The notes beneath the pieces were generated by a model. It saw only the letters and a program-made list of their open reading frames with translations. It was not told the origin of the DNA and did no database searches. Shown here one piece after another: positions 23,416 to 29,539 of a stretch of 30,842 nt of DNA; the stretch's first letter is position 1; every line of letters starts with the position of its first letter. The stretch spans positions 5,706-36,547 of the forward strand of contig DBPR01000006.1 in NCBI GenBank assembly GCA_002305635.1, in the 5' to 3' direction. Made by a program: the position numbers and the translations under genes. The DNA comes from Anaerolineaceae bacterium UBA1415. Its GTDB lineage: Bacteria > Chloroflexota > Anaerolineae > Anaerolineales > Anaerolineaceae.

Positions 23416-24834
23416 TTACAGGTCAAAATTCATAACCCAATCGGTGAAATAGTACAGGTCGATTTGGTGGATGAAAAAACCAATCTCACCAGTAAGAAGT
23501 TCCCGCGCAAAGGAGCCCTCGCTATAGATCAGTTCATCCGCCTGGGGGCGTTTTTCTCCACTGAAGCCTCCGCCACCACAACTGCCGCCATAAATAAACT
23601 GATTAACACACAGATTTATCTGAACAATCGCATTCGCCGATTCGGGGCTTTGCATTACCAGGCGGAAGCGAACCAAACCTTCATCGTCAATGTGCAGGAT
23701 CTCAACCCCGAGCAGATGAAAGCTGATGGGTGGTATGTCGTACCACTGGTCTATCTTAATAAAATCACCAGCCTGGTAGCTCTCCGGGAAGTCGATCGTC
23801 AGGAAGGCTGGGACGTAGGTGATGCCGTCTTCTTCATAAAAATCGCCATAGTCGCTCTTCGTCATCCCGAATCTTGGCATGGTCAAAGTATAGGTTTTCC
23901 CTCTTGGCAGACCCGTTTCTGTGATCATCGTGATCTCATGCATGGGGCAATCGATGCTGCAGCTGAAATCCGCTTTCATCGGATAAAAATTCCCATCCTC
24001 ATCCTGCAAACTCCACCACTGAGCCAGGGAAGGATGAGCCTCATAATCCTCGGGCATATCAAACTGGACCAGAATACTGGTGTTTCTGATACCTTTGCTT
24101 TTGGCAGAGACGCTTATGGGCGCGGCAAAGGCTGGGTTTCCGTAACTTTCTGCACCAGGCGTTACCTGAGGCACCTGATCTTCACTTCTGACCGGTTCGA
24201 CCGTCAATGGCATCACCCAGGCTTCCTTCAAGGGTTCAGCCATGTAAGGAAGATCGGTCACCACCAGGCTCAGCTCGCTTCCAGCCTCTTCGCTTAAAGG
24301 CGGAAAGCTCAGATCATACACATATTCTGTCATCCCAGCGCCTATCCCATAACCTCCACTCAAAGATTTGATCTGCTCTCCGTTTTTCAATAACAGATAA
24401 GCCTCACCAATAAAGCTTTGTTCATCAAGTTCTCCTGGTTCATACGGACTGATCCCCTGCACAAGGATTGAAATCCTTAATTCATCTTCAAGGCTTTGCA
24501 CCGACAGCAAACTGAGGGTCAGGTCTTCGTGAACTTCCTGTGTTTTTTCAGGAAGGACCTCATAATTTTCCAACTGGCTGATCGGTCGGTAATTGGGTAT
24601 CAGCCAGGCACGCACCTGCGCCCAAACCTTGCCAGGACCGACGGCGAGCACGACGATCAGCATTGCAACTATAACCATCGCAGCGAATTTCCAACCCCAG
24701 CTGCGTTTTTGAGGGGATTTTTGGGTTTTCAATTCCACTTTTTTCCAAATTTGGTCGATCTTTTCATCATTCAACGGCTGATTCTCAAAAAAAGAATTGA
24801 GATGTTTTTCAAGGCCTTGTTCTTTGTCTTCCAT
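23416..24834 (-). CDS. anti-sigma-factor-like membrane protein (DUF4179-like ectodomain)
   Basis: A 472-residue single-pass protein. Residues 1-45 are charged and cytoplasmic (EKHLNSFFENQPLNDEKIDQIWKKVE), suited to sigma-factor binding. About 49-66 is the membrane helix (KFAAMVIVAMLIVVLAV). The rest is a large extracytoplasmic beta-rich region: LTLSLLSVQSLEDELRISI and following resemble DUF4179-type anti-sigma ectodomains, and a second half has Cys pairs (SCSIDCPMH and CGGGG). The ATG follows the sigma stop by 3 bp, with GGAG upstream, the standard sigma/anti-sigma arrangement. I see no clear ZAS zinc site in the N-terminus. The signal it senses is unknown; the adjacent peptidases could be regulated by it or act on it (inference). 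Confidence 0.8.
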   Translation of the reverse strand: MEDKEQGLEKHLNSFFENQPLNDEKIDQIWKKVELKTQKSPQKRSWGWKFAAMVIVAMLIVVLAVGPGKVWAQVRAWLIPNYRPISQLENYEVLPEKTQEVHEDLTLSLLSVQSLEDELRISILVQGISPYEPGELDEQSFIGEAYLLLKNGEQIKSLSGGYGIGAGMTEYVYDLSFPPLSEEAGSELSLVVTDLPYMAEPLKEAWVMPLTVEPVRSEDQVPQVTPGAESYGNPAFAAPISVSAKSKGIRNTSILVQFDMPEDYEAHPSLAQWWSLQDEDGNFYPMKADFSCSIDCPMHEITMITETGLPRGKTYTLTMPRFGMTKSDYGDFYEEDGITYVPAFLTIDFPESYQAGDFIKIDQWYDIPPISFHLLGVEILHIDDEGLVRFRLVMQSPESANAIVQINLCVNQFIYGGSCGGGGFSGEKRPQADELIYSEGSFARELLTGEIGFFIHQIDLYYFTDWVMNFDL

Positions 24835-24837
24835 TTC

Positions 24838-25404
24838 TTACTCCAGGTTCAAACGTAAACGTTCCAAAATCTTGTTATGTGCTTTGCGAACGGCGTCCGG
24901 CCGCTTGCCAAGCAGTTGCCCTATTTCAACAAAAGTGAGCCGGGCGGTATAGCGCAGGTTAAGCAGATCCAATTCATCAGGGGCAAGCTTTCTCAACTGA
25001 TCCTTCAGCTGCAGCGTCATATCTGGATCAGGCAATGTTTCAGCCAGCGTAAAGTTTTCATCGTTCAGGTCGAGCCAAACGGTTCGATTGGCACGATAAT
25101 GATCCACCGTCAGGTTTCTGGCGATCCTGAAAAGCCAGGCAGCGAAGCTATTGCGCTCGTCAAAGCGATGGATATGCTTCATGGCTCTAATGAAAACTTC
25201 GGAGACAAGGTCTTCAGCATCATGATGGGAAGCGACCCTTCTCAGAATGTAGGAATAGATGCGATCCACAAATTGAAGATAAAGAAAATAGAAAGCGTTT
25301 TGATCCTTTTTGGCTGCCTGGACCAGATCAAGGATCTTTTGATCCGCTTCGATCTCCTGATCGCGTTCTTCCTTATCTTGTTTACAGCTTTCCTCTAAAA
25401 GCAT
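24838..25404 (-). CDS. ECF sigma factor (RNA polymerase sigma-70 family)
   Basis: A 188-residue ECF sigma factor. Region 2 is FYFLYLQFVDRIYSYILRRVASHHDAEDLVSEVFIRAM with the promoter-melting stretch AAWLFRIARNLTVDHYRA. Region 4 is LRKLAPDELDLLNLRYTARLTFVEIGQLLGKRPDAVRKAHNKILERLR, a helix-turn-helix for the -35. There is no region 1 or 3, as expected. The frame opens with TTG at 25425, but the ATG at 25404 has GGAG 6 bp upstream. It is coupled to the anti-sigma-like gene. Its target promoters are unknown; the peptidase operon is the nearest candidate. Confidence 0.92.
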   Translation of the reverse strand: MLLEESCKQDKEERDQEIEADQKILDLVQAAKKDQNAFYFLYLQFVDRIYSYILRRVASHHDAEDLVSEVFIRAMKHIHRFDERNSFAAWLFRIARNLTVDHYRANRTVWLDLNDENFTLAETLPDPDMTLQLKDQLRKLAPDELDLLNLRYTARLTFVEIGQLLGKRPDAVRKAHNKILERLRLNLE

Positions 25405-25448
25405 AAATACTCCAGTTCGTATCAATGTCTGCCAGCAGTTTTTTGAGG

Positions 25449-25478
25449 TCTATATGTTTAAGACGGAGGATACGGCAA
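25449..25478 (-). promoter_or_regulatory. possible sigma operon promoter
   Basis: TTGCCG (25473-25478) and TATAGA (25449-25454) are 18 bp apart, about 45 bp before the ATG at 25404. Matches are moderate. Confidence 0.3.
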
Positions 25479-25606
25479 GAAACGGAATTATTCAAGTTTA
25501 AAACGGGAACAAGAATGGGAGACAACCTGAGATCGTACTGGTTTTTAACAAAACTCTTACCCTGATGTCGTATTTTAAAGAGCGTGGAAGGACCGTTCTG
25601 TGGTAC

Positions 25607-25612
25607 TATAAT
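25607..25612 (+). promoter_or_regulatory. -10 hexamer of the fmdB-like gene
   Basis: TATAAT lies 28 bp before the ATG at 25641, with AGGAG between them. No clear -35 is seen. Confidence 0.4.
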
Positions 25613-25640
25613 GGTTCTGAATTAGGAGAAATTGGGACTT

Positions 25641-25946
25641 ATGCCTGTTTACAGTTATTTATGCCAGCAATGTGGCCATACTTTTGATCAATTTCAGCAT
25701 TTCACCGATGACGCGCTGACGGTTTGCCCCGAATGCAACGAAGTTGCCCTGCGCAAGGTCTACACCCCGGTCGGCATTGTTTTTAAAGGCAAGGGCTTTT
25801 ATGCCACTGACAACCGCTCCCCTTCAGGACAAAAATCAAGTCATAAAAGCGAACCTGACAGCTCAAATGGCTCCAAAGCGAGCAAAGAGAGCAGCAAAAC
25901 GCCCTCCTCAGAAAAATCCAGTAAAGAAAAAACAACCGCCAGTTAG
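25641..25946 (+). CDS. FmdB-family zinc ribbon protein
   Basis: A 101-residue protein. MPVYSYLCQQCGHTFDQFQ starts a FmdB/CxxC regulatory-type zinc ribbon with Cys8-x2-Cys11 and Cys29-x2-Cys32. KGKGFYATD (49-57) is the family motif after the ribbon. From about 58 on the tail is low-complexity Ser/Lys/Glu, probably disordered. An in-frame TTG at 25632 is a poorer choice because the family begins MPVY. Function in this family is not firmly established; formamidase regulation was proposed for the namesake. It is convergent with the lipoprotein gene, and its stop codon lies inside the terminator. Confidence 0.9.
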   Translation: MPVYSYLCQQCGHTFDQFQHFTDDALTVCPECNEVALRKVYTPVGIVFKGKGFYATDNRSPSGQKSSHKSEPDSSNGSKASKESSKTPSSEKSSKEKTTAS

Positions 25947-25962
25947 GCGGTTATTTATTATC
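25927..25962. terminator. bidirectional intrinsic terminator between fmdB-like and lipoprotein genes
   Basis: AACCGCC (25934-25940) and GGCGGTT (25946-25952) form a 7-bp stem with an AGTTA loop. On the minus strand six T follow (25927-25932), a good terminator for the lipoprotein gene. On the plus strand an AT-rich ATTTATTATT follows. The fmdB stop (25944-25946) lies in the loop. Confidence 0.8.
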
Positions 25963-25974
25963 CATTGTTCTTTC

Positions 25975-26628
25975 TTATTCCTCGAACTGCACATCCTGGA
26001 TGAACTGCTCGATCATGGCCTCGTTCTCAGGAGTATCCTGCAAGCCCGTGGAATAGGTGATCACCAGCATGGTTCCTCCCAGGTCAAAATAATATTGCAC
26101 CTGGGTCATCTTCATGCCGTTGGTCTCATTGGTGGCTGTTAAACGGTAGTATTCGTGGCCTTGTTTGGTCTGGCCCTGATCGATACTGAGAACTTTAAAG
26201 TTGGGTTGCATCTGAGTCAGACCAGCCTCGAGCGAGTCCAGCGAATCGGCCAAATTTCCCACCAGTGGACTGTCAACAAAGACCAGATTGGGCATCACGC
26301 CATCCACCAGCTTATCACTGGCAAGAATTTTGTACTTCAGGCCTGGGAAATCCGCCAGGGTCCAGCCCTCAGGAATGATATACGAAAAGCCGCCATCGCT
26401 TACATGATAGCGTTCTCCAGCCTGGGGCTGGGATTCCTCGACCGGTTCCTCAGTTCCCTGAACTTCGATCGTTGGAACTTCTGTTGGAACAGGCGTTTCT
26501 GTGGGTGGGATTGGCGTCGGCTCAAGTGTCGCGGTCGGCTCAGGCGTAGGGGTGGGTTTGGGGGCGCAAGCCGATAAAACCAAACCAAAAACCAAAACAA
26601 GCAGGATAAGATTTTTTACATTTCTCAT
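25975..26628 (-). CDS. Thr/Pro-rich linker lipoprotein with PsbP/DcrB-like domain
   Basis: A 217-residue lipoprotein. The signal peptide MRNVKNLILLVLVFGLVLSAC ends in the lipobox LSAC (Cys21). Residues 22-60 are a Pro/Thr/Glu linker (KPTPTPEPTATLEPTPIPPT). The C-terminal 130 residues (from YHVSDGGFSYIIPEGW, through FVDSPLVGNLADSLDSLEAG to LVITYSTGLQDTPE) resemble the PsbP/DcrB-like fold by pattern, a recollection rather than a computed match. The frame opens at 26667, but the ATG at 26628 yields the signal peptide and has AGGAA about 9 bp upstream. It probably sits on the outer face of the cytoplasmic membrane; the function is unknown. Confidence 0.78.
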   Translation of the reverse strand: MRNVKNLILLVLVFGLVLSACAPKPTPTPEPTATLEPTPIPPTETPVPTEVPTIEVQGTEEPVEESQPQAGERYHVSDGGFSYIIPEGWTLADFPGLKYKILASDKLVDGVMPNLVFVDSPLVGNLADSLDSLEAGLTQMQPNFKVLSIDQGQTKQGHEYYRLTATNETNGMKMTQVQYYFDLGGTMLVITYSTGLQDTPENEAMIEQFIQDVQFEE

Positions 26629-26680
26629 TGGAGAATTCCTTTTGAATTTAATTGAAATTTTTATCATTTATATGACAACA

Positions 26681-27526
26681 CTAATGACAATAGCGGGTTG
26701 CGGCATCCAGTGATTTTGTTTTAAAGACTACCGAAAATTTCTGACTAACCTCAGCCTGACAGGCAGCATCCTGAATGGCCTCCTGTCGCGTGTACTCCAC
26801 CGCGAAAACAGCCTTGCCCGTGGTAAGAAATGGCAAAAGCTCTTCGGACCAACCTTGCTCAAAGGCTTCTTCGACGACCATGAAATCAAAAAGATCGACC
26901 AGGGACGCAAGCAAATCAGGATTATTCTTTAAGCCGACTGCCAGTCCGTTTTCGTGAGCCAAGGCCGCCAGGGCTTTGGCAAAGGCCAGAGCGTCATCGC
27001 GGGTAAGCTCAAAGCCTGTATCGTTCTGCCAGGCATCCAAATTATCAGGGTCGATGGCATCAAAGCCTTTCTGGCGGCACAGCTCTATGCGGGCTTCGAG
27101 CACGGGCAACAGAAGGTCAAGCTGGCTGATATCCAACCAGGTTTCCCCAGGCCAATCGCTGTATTCTTTTCCAATTAATTTGGGTGGAAATTGCTCGAAA
27201 TCGGGCGCCCAGTCTTCAAGCGTACCGGCTGAAAAGTAGCAGATCACTTTAGCGCCCTGGGCGTGAAGCTGATCGATGGTGCTGATATCGGTTTCGAAAA
27301 GATCGAGATCATACACTTCGACACCCTCAATCAATTCAAGCTGGCCTTCATATTGGATCTGCCATTTTGCGCCAGGGACAGGCTGCCACCAGCCTGCGGG
27401 AACAGGTGTGGTCTGTGGCGACAAAACAGTGGGAGGCTGCCCGGCCGCGCAGGCTGCTCCAACAATTGTCACAAGAAGCAACAGTAGTATGAGTTGAAAA
27501 ATTTCCCGAGGGAAGGTCTTTTTCAT
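26681..27526 (-). CDS. GH114-type glycosidase-like lipoprotein (endo-alpha-1,4-polygalactosaminidase family)
   Basis: A 281-residue secreted protein. It has a basic N-terminus, a hydrophobic core (11-24) and GAAC with Cys26 as a slightly atypical lipobox. The mature part matches the GH114 TIM-barrel: WQIQYEG (54-60), VEVYDLDLFETD (68-79), GAKVICYFSAGTLEDW (90-105), WPGETWLDISQLD (124-136), KGFDAIDPDN (152-161) and FMVVEEAF (214-221). D155/D158 and E218/E219 are the likely catalytic acids. Known members cut galactosaminogalactan or related amino-sugar polymers. The ATG overlaps the holA stop (ATGA) without a Shine-Dalgarno, so it is coupled. It may trim a surface glycan; the substrate is not proven. 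Confidence 0.82.
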   Translation of the reverse strand: MKKTFPREIFQLILLLLLVTIVGAACAAGQPPTVLSPQTTPVPAGWWQPVPGAKWQIQYEGQLELIEGVEVYDLDLFETDISTIDQLHAQGAKVICYFSAGTLEDWAPDFEQFPPKLIGKEYSDWPGETWLDISQLDLLLPVLEARIELCRQKGFDAIDPDNLDAWQNDTGFELTRDDALAFAKALAALAHENGLAVGLKNNPDLLASLVDLFDFMVVEEAFEQGWSEELLPFLTTGKAVFAVEYTRQEAIQDAACQAEVSQKFSVVFKTKSLDAATRYCH

Positions 27527-28545
27527 TTGGTCAGATCGGCGATCAAAAGCTCAAAAGCGGTCTGACCAGGCATGCCGCCCGTCTTGATGCCCTCATCAAT
27601 GCTCAACAGGCGTCGGTAGATAGCCAGCAGCTGCTTCATGCTGAAGCGTTGGGCCTGACCATAGAATTTTTTGGCGATGAAAGTTTTCATGTCCAGGTCT
27701 TTTTCAATGTTTTTGAGGTTGCCGCCCTCATCGAGAATTTCTCTTGCCTGGATGAGCAGACGAAACTGGCGGTGGATCATGCCGGTCAGCTCCATCACAT
27801 CACTTTTTTCGGTCAAAAGCTGGAACTCGCGCATTGCCTTGACGCCGTTGCGCTCCCCCAAAGCATCAATGAAAGAAAAAACATTGCCTTCTTCTTCGTG
27901 CGTGGTCAATAATTCGACGTCCTGAACCTCAACCACCTGCCCTTCGCCGACATAAGTGATCAGTTTTTCGATCTCCAGCGCAGCCTGGAGCGTGTCATTG
28001 CCAATATAGCTTGCCAAAACCTGGGCGGCTTCCGGGTTGAAGCCTCCGCCCATCTCCCTGGCCTTGCGAATGATCCAGGAACGCATCTCGCTCTGATCAG
28101 GCAGGCCACAATTGATGATCAGCGCCTGATCGGGTGTTTTTTCGATCCAATCGGTCAACCAGGAATAGCTTTTCGCGTTGACCCAATCGCGTTCGCCCCA
28201 CTTTTTGCTCAACTCATCTTCAACCACCAGCACCAAAGCAGAGCTGGGCGGCAGGTTGGCGAAGAGGTCAAGGTAGCGCCCCCGCTGATCTTTGCCGACC
28301 TTAGTCAGCATTTGACGAGCGTTCTCAACAATGATCAGGCGCCGGTCAGCCAGAAAAGGGATCGTGAGCGCGTCGGCCTGCAAAGCCTCAAAGCTCAGAT
28401 TCTCGCCGTTCAGTCGGGCGCAGTTGAGGTCGCCCATGCTCTCGTCCCCCAATCCAGCCAAAAAGTTGGCCAAAACGTCTTTGATTTTGGCGCTGTCATC
28501 GCCTCGCAGGAGGTAAAGGCTGGGTTTGGTGCTTTCTTCGCTCAT
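27523..28545 (-). CDS. holA: DNA polymerase III subunit delta
   Basis: A 340-residue clamp-loader delta subunit. LYLLRGDDSAKIKDVLANFL (residues 11-30) and ALQADALTIPFLADRRLIIVENARQM (54-79) form the N-terminal domain that contacts the beta clamp. The middle has GGFNPEAAQVLASYIGNDTLQAALEIEKLITY, and the C-terminal domain includes FSFIDALGERNGVKAMREFQLL, IHRQFRLLIQAREI and the helix MKQLLAIYRRLLSIDEGIKTG, the usual delta collar. No Walker motif is seen, as expected for delta. It lies 10 bp after the DUF6391 gene, with no Shine-Dalgarno. Confidence 0.9.
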   Translation of the reverse strand: MSEESTKPSLYLLRGDDSAKIKDVLANFLAGLGDESMGDLNCARLNGENLSFEALQADALTIPFLADRRLIIVENARQMLTKVGKDQRGRYLDLFANLPPSSALVLVVEDELSKKWGERDWVNAKSYSWLTDWIEKTPDQALIINCGLPDQSEMRSWIIRKAREMGGGFNPEAAQVLASYIGNDTLQAALEIEKLITYVGEGQVVEVQDVELLTTHEEEGNVFSFIDALGERNGVKAMREFQLLTEKSDVMELTGMIHRQFRLLIQAREILDEGGNLKNIEKDLDMKTFIAKKFYGQAQRFSMKQLLAIYRRLLSIDEGIKTGGMPGQTAFELLIADLTK

Positions 28546-28555
28546 ATTATTAGGG

Positions 28556-29065
28556 TCAGGCTCGCGTGCAGATCTGGTGAATGAAGCCTTTGTGGAGCTT
28601 TTGGCTGCGGATCAGGGTAACCTCAAGATCACCGATATTGGCATCAGTGGTGTATTTTTCCTGCAAAAGGGGACCAATAGGTTTGCTAATGATATAGATC
28701 GGGACAGCGACAAAGGCTGAGATGAGGAAATGCCACCATTTCGGCTGCTTTCCGCGGCTCAGACCCATGAGGGAGAGAAGAGCGGCCGCGCCTGAAAGAA
28801 AAGAGGAGGCTGCCAGGTTGGTGCCGCATCTAGGGTGGATCGCGAGATCATGTTCGCCAGCCAGAAGGCGGCGGCGCGCTTCCAGCACCGCGTCGGTCAC
28901 AATTTCGGTGGGCAAATCGGCAATGATGACAAAGCCCGTGGGGTTGGAATGCCCCATCATTCTGACACCTTGAAAATTAGATGCCAAAATTTTCATGCTG
29001 GCATGCTCAAGGGCATGATTTCGCCGCGTCGCGCGGATAAAGGGGATTTGATTGAGTAGCTCCAT
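28556..29065 (-). CDS. DUF6391 family membrane protein
   Basis: A 169-residue protein matching the DUF6391 pattern as I remember it: RRNHALEHASMKIL (residues 14-27), GHSNPTGFVIIADLP (38-52), and AIHPRCGTNLAAS (75-87). Two hydrophobic spans follow, about 84-102 and 112-127. Conserved His17, His21, His77 and Cys80 look like a metal or cofactor site at the membrane face, but this is inference and the family has no known role. The ATG at 29065 has AAAGG about 9 bp upstream. It is first in a run ending with holA and GH114, so it may share a transcript with them. Confidence 0.8.
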   Translation of the reverse strand: MELLNQIPFIRATRRNHALEHASMKILASNFQGVRMMGHSNPTGFVIIADLPTEIVTDAVLEARRRLLAGEHDLAIHPRCGTNLAASSFLSGAAALLSLMGLSRGKQPKWWHFLISAFVAVPIYIISKPIGPLLQEKYTTDANIGDLEVTLIRSQKLHKGFIHQICTRA

Positions 29066-29279
29066 GTTAGTTGCCTTTCTTTCGGGCTTCGATGTGAAAA
29101 TGATACCTTATTCTCAAAAAAATGTTAGCCATTTTGCTTCATGGTAAGGATATCATGGCACCTGAGCTTCTGTCTTTTTGCCAAAAAAATGCGTTTTCAT
29201 CAAGGAAAAACGATAAGTTTAGTGCACGAATATTGAAAAAGTTAAAAGAAGTTCACATACTGTCAAAGGACCCACCCCC

Positions 29280-29376
29280 CGGCTTCGCCGACCCCCTCCC
29301 AGCGCTTCGCTGGAGGGGGTAAGGTCATAGTCTTCTTCCTGTGTGTCGGGAGCCCGAAGGGCGGATGAGAGGTATA
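29280..29376. repeat. intergenic hairpin repeats, inverted relative of the 6.6-kb repeat block
   Basis: CGGC-TTC-GCCG (29280-29290) is followed by a long hairpin in which ACCCCCTCC-CAGCG pairs with CGCTG-GAGGGGGT (29291-29320, one bulge). Next, GGAGCCCGAAGGGCGGATGA (about 29349-29368) read in reverse is TCATCCGCCCTTCGGG..., like the CTCATCCGGCCTTCGGCC units near 6641 and 6811. Confidence 0.6.
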
Positions 29377-29400
29377 GTCCAAAAGGCAGTTATCAGGTTT

Positions 29401-29429
29401 AAAAAAAGGAGAATAAAACGTCTCCTTTT
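29401..29429 (-). terminator. intrinsic terminator of radA
   Basis: On the minus strand AAAAGGAGA pairs with TCTCCTTTT (9 bp, 29404-29412 and 29421-29429) and seven T in total end the run (29401-29407). It lies about 110 bp past the radA stop. Confidence 0.75.
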
Positions 29430-29539
29430 AGATGGGCTCCGAAGAGGCTCCACCGCTATTCTATGTCAATAATACATCTTTTTTTATTTTCGGGCTTTTT
29501 TTAACAACTTATATAAAGTCATCCCTTATCTACTAAGTA

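Larger units (their letters stand above)
29066..29539. other. 474-bp gene-free spacer between DUF6391 and radA
   Basis: It holds a repeat/hairpin tract (29280-29376) and the radA terminator (29401-29429). The 29066-29270 part, which should contain the promoter of the DUF6391 operon, is AT-rich and has no gene I can defend. Confidence 0.6.

Noticed and set aside
23464..24297. A 277-codon plus-strand frame opposite the anti-sigma gene
   Set aside because: The minus-strand gene has a start, Shine-Dalgarno and membrane helix and is coupled to the sigma factor. The plus frame has no family features.
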